64,000 bases of DNA from JBBQWR01 sp038210495 (lineage in GTDB: Bacteria; Planctomycetota; Planctomycetia; Pirellulales; DATAWG01), in NCBI GenBank assembly GCA_038210495.1, contig JBBQWR010000003.1, positions 62,001 through 126,000 of the forward strand. Direction: 5' to 3'. A program made the position numbers and the translations under genes. Positions 40,207-48,299 of this stretch are shown here, piece by piece; the stretch's first letter is position 1; each line of letters begins with the position of its first letter. The notes under the pieces are model-generated. The model ran no database searches. It saw only the letters and a program-made list of their open reading frames with translations, and was not told the origin of the DNA.

Positions 40207-42357
40207 ATGGTATTGCAGCTCCAACTTGGCGCGATCGATTCGATCTGGGAGCACATACAGCGCGCGTTCTCGCCCGCGCATCTCCCTTGGACGATCTTGT
40301 GGCTCGGCTTGGCCACCCTGATCGTCGGGCTGATCGTGCTCACGCGCACCAGTTGGGGGCACTCGAACTCGCTGCAAAAATGCGTCGCCATGTCGCTCCT
40401 GGCGCACCTACTGCTCGCCGCCTATGCGACGACCGTTCAGATTGTGACGGCCGGAACGCCCGACGGCATGTCGGACCGTGGGTCGGTGAATTTGACGCTG
40501 GTCAACGACGGCGGCGCCAATTCGGACGCAATGCCAGAGGACGCTAAAAAGCCGTGGGACAGTCTGCTGCTCGCCGGCCCAACCTTGCCGCCCGACGCAT
40601 TGCATTTGGATGCAGCCAATCTGCTGGCCGCCGAAGCGGCGCCGACGGAGTTATCTCGGGAGCTTCCGGCCGCTCCGACAAAACGGCTGTTGGAACCCGT
40701 CGCGCCCCTTAAACCGGCGGACGTCACGCCGCCCGCGGCCCCGCCGAGCATCGAAAAATCCACGCCGCCCGCGACGCCCATCGAAACGCCTGCCGAGGCG
40801 CAAGCCATTAAGAATGCGCCCCATGATAAAACGGCCACGGTTCAGCCGGATGTCGCCGCGCCGCCGCGCCAGCAAATCAAGCCTGACGCAGATTTAGCGC
40901 CGATATCGCGTGACGTGCCGCCTGCCGCGAACGATTTCAGGCCGCAGACCTTAATTCCGACGCCTGACGCCTTGCAACCTGTCATCGAACCCAGCGGCAG
41001 TCCGAAAATCGATTCGCCGCTAAAGACATCGCCTGCCGCAGCGGTCAAATTGCCCGACACGACCGCGGGTAGATCGGCGCCGAGCGACAACGATACTTCA
41101 ACCGGCGCCGGCGAGAGCCATCTCGTGCCGGTCATTCAGACAGCCTCGAACGCCAAGCCGGCCGCTACAAATCCCAAAGCGTCCACTGGCGGTAGTCCTG
41201 GCGCCGCTGCCTCGACCGGCGCCGCCGCTCAGCCAGAGCTTTACAAAGAGCGAACCGATTCGGATAGACTTGGGGTCCTCCGCAAGCATGGCGGATCGCC
41301 CGAGACGGAAGCCGCCGTCCAGGCCGCGCTCAAGTGGCTCGCGTCGCATCAAAGCGCCGATGGTCATTGGGACGCCGACAAATTCGGCGCCGGTCGCGAG
41401 AACAACGTGCTGGGCCACGATCGCCGCGGCGCCGGCGCCAAAGCTCATTCGGCCGTCACCGGCCTAGCGCTGCTGGCCTTGATGGCTAGCGGCAACACGC
41501 ATCGCGATGGTCCCTACGCCGACAACGTTCGCCGGGGGCTGAACTATCTGCTCAGCATCCAAGGCGCCGATGGCAACCTCGGCGGCAGCGCGGAACTGTT
41601 CGCCTTCATGTATTGTCACGGCATGGCCACGTTCGCCATGAGCGAAGCCTATGCGATGACCCACGATCGCCGCCTCGAAGCCCCGCTCCGCTCGGCGATC
41701 GGCTACACGCTTGCCGCCCAGCATCCGACCACAGGCGGCTGGCGGTATCAGCCGCGCGACTCGGGCGACACGAGCCAACTCGGCTGGCAACTGATGTCGC
41801 TCAAGAGCGCCGAACTGGCCGGCATCAAGATGCCCGAGTCAACTCGCTCGGGCGCAATCCGGTTCCTCAAGAGTGTCGTCTCGGGGCAGCACGAGGGGCT
41901 GGGCAGCTATCGGCCGTATGAAGCGCCGAGCCGCGCGATGACGGCCGAGGCTCTTGTCTGCCGGCAATTTTTGGGAATGGCCCGGGAGAACCCCGCGGAG
42001 AACGAGGCGGGCGACTACCTACTGGGCGATCTGCCGAACAAAGACAAAGTGAATTTGTACTATTGGTATTATGGCACCGTGGCCATGTTTCAGTTGCAAG
42101 GCGATTATTGGCAGCGATGGAATAGCGCTCTGCAATCGGCCCTGCTCAGCCAGCAATCGACTGCGGGGGACACGGCCGGCAGTTGGGAGCCCAATTGCAT
42201 TTGGGGCGGCTACGGCGGCCGAGTCTATAGCACAGCCATGTCGGCCCTCTGCCTGGAAATCTACTACCGGTATTTGCCGCTATATAACGGCGAACCGTCG
42301 CAACCGGTAGCGGCGGCGCCGCCGAGTCGGGAGACGGGAGTCGGGAGTCGGGAGTGA
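40207..42357 (+). CDS. membrane protein with C-terminal terpenoid-cyclase-fold domain
   Basis: 716 residues from the ATG at 40207; the 32 residues before it are translated R1 repeat. Two membrane helices (about residues 20-40 and 58-78) are followed by a long proline/alanine-rich linker. The C-terminal part, about residues 360-690, has TEAAVQAALKWLASHQSADG, YLLSIQGADGNLGGS and TLAAQHPTTGGWRYQPRDSG, the alpha/alpha-barrel QW-like repeats of the squalene-cyclase/prenyltransferase superfamily. In planctomycetes this domain is common in membrane proteins with no shown cyclase activity. The last residues (SRETGVGSRE) are translated GGGAGTCG repeat. Follows exbB/exbD. Confidence 0.8.
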   Translation: MVLQLQLGAIDSIWEHIQRAFSPAHLPWTILWLGLATLIVGLIVLTRTSWGHSNSLQKCVAMSLLAHLLLAAYATTVQIVTAGTPDGMSDRGSVNLTLVNDGGANSDAMPEDAKKPWDSLLLAGPTLPPDALHLDAANLLAAEAAPTELSRELPAAPTKRLLEPVAPLKPADVTPPAAPPSIEKSTPPATPIETPAEAQAIKNAPHDKTATVQPDVAAPPRQQIKPDADLAPISRDVPPAANDFRPQTLIPTPDALQPVIEPSGSPKIDSPLKTSPAAAVKLPDTTAGRSAPSDNDTSTGAGESHLVPVIQTASNAKPAATNPKASTGGSPGAAASTGAAAQPELYKERTDSDRLGVLRKHGGSPETEAAVQAALKWLASHQSADGHWDADKFGAGRENNVLGHDRRGAGAKAHSAVTGLALLALMASGNTHRDGPYADNVRRGLNYLLSIQGADGNLGGSAELFAFMYCHGMATFAMSEAYAMTHDRRLEAPLRSAIGYTLAAQHPTTGGWRYQPRDSGDTSQLGWQLMSLKSAELAGIKMPESTRSGAIRFLKSVVSGQHEGLGSYRPYEAPSRAMTAEALVCRQFLGMARENPAENEAGDYLLGDLPNKDKVNLYYWYYGTVAMFQLQGDYWQRWNSALQSALLSQQSTAGDTAGSWEPNCIWGGYGGRVYSTAMSALCLEIYYRYLPLYNGEPSQPVAAAPPSRETGVGSRE

Positions 42358-42477
42358 AGCCCATGGCTGCGGCATTCTACCACGCCGGACCGTGTTTCGC
42401 CTCCGCGCCGCATAAATGCGGCGGCTAAATGGGCGCCTGAATCATCGTCACTCCCGTCTCCCGACTCCCGACTCCCA
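42323..42477. repeat. GGGAGTC-type repeat, two inverted copies
   Basis: Left copy 42323-42355 (GGGAGACGGGAGTCGGGAGT) overlaps the 3' end of the terpenoid-cyclase-fold gene. The right copy 42449-42477 is the inverted complement. They are 94 bp apart and could form a long hairpin downstream of the operon. Confidence 0.75.
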
Positions 42478-42673
42478 ACGTTCCTCTGCCTCCGGAAGTT
42501 TGACAATTCCCTTCCCACCAGTAGAATTGTGAGTGTGGCTGGCCTCGCCTACAGCGAGCTGGCGCGGTGGCGCGTTTGGATGGGAGAGAAGCGACCTTCC
42601 CCGCCCTGCTTTTCCTTCGTGTTCCCCACCTGCGTCGTTTTGTTCGTACCATTTCTGGCGAGAGGGTTTTTTT

Positions 42674-42901
42674 ATGTGTAATTTGCTGGCGATTTTGGGT
42701 GGTCCTTATGACATGCTCATTATCTTGGTCCTGGCGATGTTGCTCTTCGGCAACCGACTGCCCGCAGTAATGCGCAGCCTCGGCCAAGGGGTAACGGAAT
42801 TCAAAAAGGGCGTCGCCGGTCTCGATGACGAATCGGAAGCGGCGAAAAAGCCCGACGTCAAAATCGAACAGCCGCGCAGCAGCGAGCAGCACCCTGCTTG
42901 A
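42674..42901 (+). CDS. tatA: TatA/MttA family Sec-independent translocase subunit
   Basis: 75 residues. A short hydrophobic helix with MLIILVLAMLLFGNRLPAVM is followed by an amphipathic helix (SLGQGVTEFKKGVAGL) and an acidic tail, the TatA layout; FGNRLP is the FGxxKLP-like hinge. The ATG at 42674 was chosen over the longer frame from 42533 because the family starts here and GAGAGGG lies upstream. It would form the pore of the twin-arginine pathway in the inner membrane. No tatC gene is near. A second TatA-like gene lies 205 bp downstream. Confidence 0.85.
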   Translation: MCNLLAILGGPYDMLIILVLAMLLFGNRLPAVMRSLGQGVTEFKKGVAGLDDESEAAKKPDVKIEQPRSSEQHPA

Positions 42902-42950
42902 TCAATCTAGGCGCCGCATTCGCTATCCGACGCTTCTCTGAGAACTGCTC

Positions 42951-43020
42951 GCAAAACCGCCGGGGACTGTCCCGATTTTGCGGAGTGCGCGGAGAAAAAC
43001 TGGGGACTTGTCCCCTTCTC
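42951..43020. repeat. GGGGACTGTCCC-type repeat
   Basis: CGGGGACTGTCCCGATTTTG and TGGGGACTTGTCCCC are two short palindromes 30 bp apart, between the two TatA-like genes. A related hairpin is at 43639-43673. Confidence 0.65.
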
Positions 43021-43106
43021 CGAGGGCTGATGGTGGCGGTTCTTGGACCTCGCCGCGAGTTTGCGTCTCTTTTTTCGTAAGCCTATCTATTCAACAGGAT
43101 TCCGCC

Positions 43107-43442
43107 ATGATGCTTGCCTTCATGCCAAGTCCCTCCGATATGGGCGTGGTGATGGTCGTGGCCGTGCTTCTGTTTGGCAAGCGACTTCCAGAGATAGCTC
43201 GCCAAGTCGGCCGCGGCATGTCGGAGTTGAAAAAGGGAATGATGGGTATCCAGTCCGAGCTGAATTCCGCGATATATAGCAACGACACGCAAATGTCGAG
43301 CTACAGCAGCACTCCCGCTCGTCCGACGAACTACTACAACGACGTCGACGACCGCGACGAGCAGACGGCGCCCAAGTTCGAGCCGCCCCCGGCCGAGCCG
43401 ACGGTCGGCGAAACGACCAGTCCGTCGAGCCGAGGAATCTAG
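43107..43442 (+). CDS. second TatA-like translocase subunit
   Basis: 111 residues. SPSDMGVVMVVAVLLFGKRL and PEIARQVGRGMSELKKGM form the membrane helix, the FGKRLP hinge and the amphipathic helix of TatA. A tyrosine/serine/proline-rich tail of about 50 residues follows and is not seen in standard TatA. The ATG at 43107 has AGGAT upstream; the longer frame to 42978 is repeat sequence. It may be a paralogue with a different substrate set or a TatB-like partner for the gene at 42674. Confidence 0.8.
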   Translation: MMLAFMPSPSDMGVVMVVAVLLFGKRLPEIARQVGRGMSELKKGMMGIQSELNSAIYSNDTQMSSYSSTPARPTNYYNDVDDRDEQTAPKFEPPPAEPTVGETTSPSSRGI

Positions 43443-43533
43443 TGGCTATCGTCTCGGGATGGCCGAGACCCTGTTCTCGCTTCGTCGCCGGTCTAGTCTC
43501 CGCGCCGCGAAAAAGCTAAACTCACCCGTTTCC

Positions 43534-43607
43534 GGGCGGCTAGCTCAGTTGGTTAGAGCGCTATCCTCACACGGTAGAAGTCACAGGTTCGAATCCTGTG
43601 CCGCCCA
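43534..43607 (+). tRNA. tRNA-Val (anticodon CAC)
   Basis: 74 nt. Acceptor GGGCGGC pairs with GCCGCCC, D-loop with AGCTCAGTTGGTTAGAG, anticodon stem CTATC/GGTAG with loop CTCACAC (anticodon CAC, Val), T-arm ACAGGTTCGAATCCTGT. Discriminator A, no encoded CCA. Confidence 0.95.
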
Positions 43608-43638
43608 ATCGTAGACAACCAGCGCAATTTGGAAAGCC

Positions 43639-43673
43639 GACCCAATTTTGCGATGCCGCGAGCAAAATGGGTC
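43639..43673. repeat. hairpin repeat downstream of tRNA-Val
   Basis: GACCCAATTTTGC at 43639-43651 faces GCAAAATGGGTC at 43662-43673, a near-perfect hairpin. It shares the CAAAAT...GGGTC words with the repeat at 42951-43020. No T run follows, so it is not a typical intrinsic terminator. Confidence 0.7.
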
Positions 43674-43822
43674 TGGTCCCCATCTGCTCTGCCGGATTTG
43701 GTAGGGGTTCTTAGAGCCGATTTTCCTTCGGCTTGACTGCCCGGCAATGTGTGCGCCTCGCTATTGCACTGCGAGCGCCGCACGTTGGCACACGCACGCA
43801 TCACAAGGATTGGGCCTCGGTT

Positions 43823-44620
43823 TCAGCGCGAACCGCGCCGGCGAAACGATAACAAACCGAGTCCACCTAGACCGAGCAGAATCCAGGACGACGGCTCGGG
43901 GACGATCGACAAGTTGTTGGCGAACAAATTATTCGGATCGCCGCCGCCCGTGGCTCCAACGTAGATTTTGAAGCCGTTGGCCACTCCGCTATAGGTTCCA
44001 TTAGCGGAACTGGTGACGCCTCCGCTTCGATTGATCGTCCAAGTTCCGCCACCGACCGAGGTTTGGTCGAACGCGAGATGAAACGCGGAATTGGTGTTGT
44101 AGGTGTTGCCGATGCTGCCGTTGCCGCTGGCGGCGGATTGGACCGTGTAATCGTCACCGGCGCCGACATTGCCGACGTTGAAATTAAAGATCGTGCCGCC
44201 GCTGCCGTTGCGAAGATCGAGGCCTTTGAATCCATTGCGGAAATTGGCGGCCAGATCGATCGAAAAGGTTTGTCCGAGCCCGAGCGGTCCATTGAAATCC
44301 CGGAATGCGTTGGCTTGGTCGCTGTTGCCCCCGGCGCCAAATTCGCCGAACGATTTCGGCGGACTGCCGGCATTGATATTGGCGCCCGGGCTGCCAACGG
44401 TCGTCGAATCTTGAAGAAATTGCCCGGAGTTGTTCGAATTCGAGAACGACCAAGCTTGGAAGGCGTTGCCGATGACGCTGCCGTTGTCGCCGCTTTGCCA
44501 GCCGTCGCTGTAGGCTGAGGCGCTGGTGTCGTCGGCGCCGGTCACCGACGCCGATGCTTGGCCACAGAGCGTCAACGCGCCGATCGCGATTCCTAGAGAA
44601 TAAATTCCGATTCGATTCAT
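43823..44620 (-). CDS. PEP-CTERM domain secreted protein
   Basis: 265 residues. Signal peptide (IGIYSLGIAIGALTLCGQAS, cut near ASA|SV), then a glycine/asparagine/serine-rich beta-type mature part. The C-terminus has the PEP-CTERM sorting signal: VPEPSSWILLGLGGLGLLSF followed by RRRGSR. Such proteins are handled by an exosortase and usually end up at the surface or in extracellular matrix. GGAG lies eight bases before the ATG at 44620. No exosortase is in the window. Confidence 0.85.
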   Translation of the reverse strand: MNRIGIYSLGIAIGALTLCGQASASVTGADDTSASAYSDGWQSGDNGSVIGNAFQAWSFSNSNNSGQFLQDSTTVGSPGANINAGSPPKSFGEFGAGGNSDQANAFRDFNGPLGLGQTFSIDLAANFRNGFKGLDLRNGSGGTIFNFNVGNVGAGDDYTVQSAASGNGSIGNTYNTNSAFHLAFDQTSVGGGTWTINRSGGVTSSANGTYSGVANGFKIYVGATGGGDPNNLFANNLSIVPEPSSWILLGLGGLGLLSFRRRGSR

Positions 44621-44855
44621 TAGACCGGCTCCAAAAGATAAAGCATAACGCCCGGCGGCGGGCTGCGGATTTGAATAGACCCTCTTAAACTACTGTCGGC
44701 CGCCGACCGAGTCAACTAATTTATGGCGGATGTTTTCCATTTTTCGTATTTTGAAACTTGTCGATCGCGTCGCTTGAAAAGTCCGCAGTTGAGAATTCTA
44801 CAACTCGGGAACGTCAACGGCGTCAATGGACCAGCCATTGGCGAGCGCGGGCTCG

Positions 44856-45932
44856 CTAGAGCGCCGCGACGACGAGGTCACCGATTTCTTTCGTGCCGTG
44901 ACCCATCTTGCCCGCGGCTTGGCTCTTCATCTTGGTGGCCGTGACCGTCTGGATCGCCTTGAGCACTCGGGCTCCAGCCGCTGCGTGGCCCGAATGCTCC
45001 AGCAGCATGCTCATGGCGTTGATCGCCGCGATGGGGTTAATCGCGTTTTGGCCGGTGTATTTGGGAGCGCTTCCGCCCATCGGCTCATACATGCTGACGC
45101 CGCCCGGGTCGGGGTTGATGTTGCCGCCGGCCGCGACTCCGAGGCCGCCCTGCAGCACGGCGGCCAGGTCGGTAATGATGTCGCCGAACATGTTGGTCGT
45201 CACGATCACGTCGTAATACTCGGGATTCTTGACCATCCACATGCAGCAGGCGTCGACGTGATTGTAGTCGGCCTTCACGTCAGGATACTCGGCGGCCACG
45301 GTTTGAAACGTTCGCCACCACAGATCGTGGCCGTAGGTGAGCACGTTCGTCTTGGCCACGAGCGTGAGCATCTTGCCTTTGGGGTTATTGCGGCGGCGCG
45401 TGTATTCGAACGCCCAGCGGACGCACCGCTCGCAGCCTTTGCGCGTGTAGACGGCCGTCTGGCTCGCGACTTCGTCCGGTGTGTTCTTCTTCAAAAATCC
45501 GCCGACGCCGCAGTACAGATCCTCGGTGTTCTCGCGAACGACGACGAAGTCGATATGCTCTGGCCCTTTGTCGCGAAGCGGCGTTTCGACGCCGGGAAAC
45601 AGCTTCACGGGCCGAAGATTGATGTATTGGTCCAACTGGAATCGCAACTCGAGCAGCAGCCCTTTTTCGAGAACTCCGGGTGGAACCTGGGGATGACCGA
45701 CGGCGCCCAAGAAGATCGCATCGAATTTGAGGAGCTCGACCACCGCGCCGACTGGCAGCGTTTCGCCGGTGCGCATGTAGCGCTCGCCGCCGAAATCGAA
45801 GTTCTTCAGTTCATAAGCGACGTTTTCGAGCTTGGCGACCGCGGCCAAAACTTTCAGCGCCTCGACGGTAACTTCAGGGCCCGTGCCGTCGCCACCGATG
45901 ACGGCGATTTTTGTTTTTTTGGATGCGTTCAA
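44856..45932 (-). CDS. isopropylmalate/tartrate/homoisocitrate dehydrogenase family
   Basis: 358 residues. AVIGGDGTGPEVTVEALKVL opens the beta-decarboxylating dehydrogenase fold. RENTEDLYCGVGG is the substrate-specificity loop, AKTNVLTYGHDLW carries the catalytic Lys, and VIVTTNMFGDIITDLAAVLQ the metal Asp. YEPMGGSAPKYTGQNAINPI is the cofactor-binding end. RENTE with LYCG is closer to the tartrate/homoisocitrate branch than to the RELTGG pattern of standard LeuB, so leucine synthesis is not certain. The first start in frame is a TTG at 45932 with no ribosome binding site, so the true N-terminus is uncertain. Confidence 0.8.
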   Translation of the reverse strand: MNASKKTKIAVIGGDGTGPEVTVEALKVLAAVAKLENVAYELKNFDFGGERYMRTGETLPVGAVVELLKFDAIFLGAVGHPQVPPGVLEKGLLLELRFQLDQYINLRPVKLFPGVETPLRDKGPEHIDFVVVRENTEDLYCGVGGFLKKNTPDEVASQTAVYTRKGCERCVRWAFEYTRRRNNPKGKMLTLVAKTNVLTYGHDLWWRTFQTVAAEYPDVKADYNHVDACCMWMVKNPEYYDVIVTTNMFGDIITDLAAVLQGGLGVAAGGNINPDPGGVSMYEPMGGSAPKYTGQNAINPIAAINAMSMLLEHSGHAAAGARVLKAIQTVTATKMKSQAAGKMGHGTKEIGDLVVAAL

Positions 45933-46035
45933 GGAGGGACTCGACGGGAATGAAAAATGTGCCGCGAAACGCGGATGAAAGGGAGGATTTTAGCAGTCCG
46001 CGCCCGGAGCGACAAGTTAGGCTCCCTTGTCCGCC

Positions 46036-46098
46036 TAGCCGCGCTCGCTTGCGACCGCGCTTGGCGGATAGGAGAGCGCGTCGCAAGCGAGCGCGGCG
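46036..46098. repeat. palindromic repeat, family R1
   Basis: Left arm TAGCCGCGCTCGCTTGCGAC and right arm GCGTCGCAAGCGAGCGCGGC form a long hairpin with a loop of about 18 bases. It lies between the dehydrogenase and nuclease genes. Other copies: 40131-40196, 47350-47423. Confidence 0.85.
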
Positions 46099-46116
46099 AA
46101 GGGCCGCCGAGAGAAT

Positions 46117-46650
46117 TTAGTTTGCGCTGGCCCAGAGACCGCGGCCGGCGCGCTGCGCGTCTTCGGCCGCTCGAGCAAGTCGGCGCTTCATCGGGGCGGA
46201 GCAGCGCGATTTTGGATCGAACCACATCACCCCGGCCCGCACGAGCTCTTCGTTCAAAAGTCGCTTGCCGCCGCGCGTGTCGTCAACCCAGACGTACGCG
46301 AGCAACTCGCCGCGGGAATCGATGCACGTGCGATCGAACTGCAATCGCACTTCGCCGCCGGTCAAGAACTGCCGCGCGAACTCGATGGCGGCGCTGGAAT
46401 CGCTCGCGGGCAACTCGCTGTTTGCCACGAAAGTCGATGGCGTCCGATCGGGCGCCCGGATGCCGAGCAGCCGGATTCGCGTTTGATTCGATAGCTCAAG
46501 CCTATCGCCGGACAACACACGATCGACGCGGTATGCCCCCTCGGCCAAATTATGGGGCTGCGATACGGCCGTCAGCCACCAGCGCGTGGCGACGATCGAA
46601 CCGAGCCCAATGAACAACGCAAATCGCGCCGGTCGGCCGCGAAATCGCAT
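46117..46650 (-). CDS. thermonuclease-like (SNase fold) membrane-anchored protein
   Basis: 177 residues from the ATG at 46650, which has AGAAGGA upstream; the frame also runs to 46683. A short signal-like N-terminus (FALFIGLGSIVATRWWLTAV) is followed by an OB-fold with YRVDRVLSGDRLELSNQTRI and RLLGIRAPDRTPS, then a region with LQFDRTCIDSRGELLAYVWV. These are the strands and active-site Arg/Asp/Glu region of staphylococcal-nuclease-like domains. Catalytic residues were not mapped one by one. It may degrade nucleic acids outside the cytoplasm. Confidence 0.7.
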   Translation of the reverse strand: MRFRGRPARFALFIGLGSIVATRWWLTAVSQPHNLAEGAYRVDRVLSGDRLELSNQTRIRLLGIRAPDRTPSTFVANSELPASDSSAAIEFARQFLTGGEVRLQFDRTCIDSRGELLAYVWVDDTRGGKRLLNEELVRAGVMWFDPKSRCSAPMKRRLARAAEDAQRAGRGLWASAN

Positions 46651-46714
46651 GGACGTCCTTCTCGCGGCGCCCATGATTTCCACTGCACGGAGTTAGAGGG
46701 GACCGCCGTCGGGC

Positions 46715-46836
46715 GTAGGTCAGGCACTCTGTGCCTGGCAGTCCGGACGGTTCAAGGGTCTCCGTACCCAACTCACTCGTCAGGCACAGAGTGCCTGACC
46801 TACAACAACTCGTCAGGCATGGAGTGCCTGACCTAC
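46715..46836. repeat. TCAGGCAC repeat with a perfect 23-bp inverted pair
   Basis: Unit 46715-46737 is the exact reverse complement of 46781-46803 (built on GTAGGTCAGGCACTCTGTGC). A third related unit is at 46811-46836. The three units lie between the nuclease-like gene and the next - strand gene. Confidence 0.85.
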
Positions 46837-46847
46837 CGCAACGACAC

Positions 46848-47159
46848 CTAGTTCTTGCTGAAGTCGAACTGCTTGGCGAACTCTCGGCCGAGCGGGTTCT
46901 TGACGAATTTCTTGCGGCACTCTGGGCACAGATCGAATCGCAGTTGTTGATAGACGTCTTCACCGACCGAATCGCTTCCAGTCTCGTCCATGCGCTGGAG
47001 GATATCCTGCATCTCTTGCAAGTGATCGTGGTCGTCGCTGCCCGGGTCCGATTCGACGGCCGGATCCAGGGCGGCGTAAACTTCCATCTTCACGACATAG
47101 CGAAGGTCATCTTCGGCGTCGATGAGCCGCTTGCAGAGATCGCACGAGTAATGAATCAT
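46848..47159 (-). CDS. hypothetical protein with two CxxC pairs
   Basis: 103 residues. Starts MIHYSCDLCKRLIDAEDDLR and near the end has LRFDLCPECRKKFVKNPLG; the two CxxC pairs (about 65 residues apart) could bind zinc. The acidic middle with DPGSDDHDHLQEMQDILQRM resembles a regulatory helix. GAGGAG lies upstream of the ATG at 47159, so the 37 residues before it are excluded. I do not recognise a named family. It may be a small zinc-binding regulator. Confidence 0.6.
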   Translation of the reverse strand: MIHYSCDLCKRLIDAEDDLRYVVKMEVYAALDPAVESDPGSDDHDHLQEMQDILQRMDETGSDSVGEDVYQQLRFDLCPECRKKFVKNPLGREFAKQFDFSKN

Positions 47160-47592
47160 CTGGCTCTCCTCAAGGGGGTATGGCCGGCGTGCATCCGAGA
47201 CGCCGCGGAACTCAACTGCCACACTCATCCTAATGCGAGTCAACGAATGGGAGCAACCCGTCATCGCCATTTTTTTCTCGTCGCGGCGCAGCGCAAATAA
47301 TTTCCGGGCGCATTAATTGCTTGACAAGTTCCAAATAGTGTGTTCGCTTTAGCCGCGCACGCTCGCGACGCGCTTTGGTTTTTTTCCGGACCGAAGCGCG
47401 TCGCAAGCGAGCGAGCGAGGCCAATTGTTTGCGCTGCGCAAGAAATCCATTGAGCGATCGAATGGATCCAAGAACGGTTGCCGCGCGACTGGTTCGCCGC
47501 TGGTTTGACGGCTACAATGAATTTGATGCTCGGCAGGGCGGAAGCGGCGGTCCCCAAGACACCCGACTCGGCTTCATCTCTAGAGGTCTGGC
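47160..47592. other. intergenic stretch with palindromic repeat R1
   Basis: 433 bases. The R1 palindrome is at 47350-47423. The rest shows no ORF of value or tRNA. The last bases carry AGAGG upstream of the HNH start. Confidence 0.5.
47350..47423. repeat. palindromic repeat, family R1
   Basis: Left arm TAGCCGCGCACGCTCGCGAC faces GCGTCGCAAGCGAGCGAG across a T-rich loop (GGTTTTTTTCC). Confidence 0.8.
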
Positions 47593-48228
47593 ATGACGCA
47601 AAGCGCGGCGGTAAGCGGATTGAGTTCCAGCGTGTTGGTGCTCAATCGATTCTACATGGCGGTCCACGTGATCAACGTGCGACGGGCGCTGACGCTCCTG
47701 TTTCGCGAGTTGGCCGAAGTGCTGCACCAAGAGGAGGGTCAGTACGCCAACTACGACTTCAACTCTTGGCGCGAGATCAGCGCGATGAAGGCCAACTTCA
47801 AGGAACCGCACGAGGATTGGATCCGCGGCGTGAATTTCGAGCTCCAGGCGCCGCGCGTGATTCGGCTTTTGTTCTTCGATCGGACGCCGCGGCAAACCCT
47901 GCGATTCAACCGCCGGAATATTTTCGCTCGCGATGGAAATCAGTGCCAGTATTGCGGCAAGCATTTCCCGACCAGCGAGCTAAGCCTCGACCATGTCGTG
48001 CCGCGAAGTCGCGGTGGCGACACCTGCTGGGAGAATATCGTCTGCGCTTGCGTGGCCTGCAATGTGCGCAAGGGTGGACGCACGCCGACGGAAGCCCATA
48101 TCAAGCTGATCCGCCCGCCGGTCAAGCCGAAGCGCAGCCCGCTGTTGGCGATCAAGCTGGGGAATCCGAAGTACGAAAGCTGGAAGACGTTTTTGGACAG
48201 CGCGTACTGGTCGGTGGATTTGAAGTAG
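47593..48228 (+). CDS. HNH endonuclease family protein
   Basis: 211 residues. Residues about 110-165 form the HNH core: RRNIFARDGNQCQYCGKHFP, LSLDHVVPRSRGGDTCWENI and VCACVACNVRKGGRTPTEAH, with two CxxC pairs and the His-Asn of the motif. The N-terminal 100 residues (VNVRRALTLLFRELAEVLHQ) are alpha-helical and specific to this subgroup. HNH proteins of this type are common in planctomycetes and are not always active nucleases in vivo. It is not part of a restriction or CRISPR locus. Confidence 0.85.
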   Translation: MTQSAAVSGLSSSVLVLNRFYMAVHVINVRRALTLLFRELAEVLHQEEGQYANYDFNSWREISAMKANFKEPHEDWIRGVNFELQAPRVIRLLFFDRTPRQTLRFNRRNIFARDGNQCQYCGKHFPTSELSLDHVVPRSRGGDTCWENIVCACVACNVRKGGRTPTEAHIKLIRPPVKPKRSPLLAIKLGNPKYESWKTFLDSAYWSVDLK

Positions 48229-48258
48229 ATCGGCGGGCGTCGTTATTGCTGGGCGGCG

Positions 48259-48285
48259 GAGCGCGTCGCGAGCGAGCGCGGCCAA
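48259..48285. repeat. half copy of palindromic repeat family R1
   Basis: GAGCGCGTCGCGAGCGAGCG followed by CGGCCAA, the right-arm type of R1, between the HNH and ferredoxin stops. Confidence 0.6.
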
Positions 48286-48299
48286 TGGGAACCCTATCG

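Noticed and set aside
44826..45953. 375-codon + strand frame antisense to the IPMDH-family gene
   Set aside because: His- and Val-rich shadow frame; the dehydrogenase on the other strand has all its family motifs.
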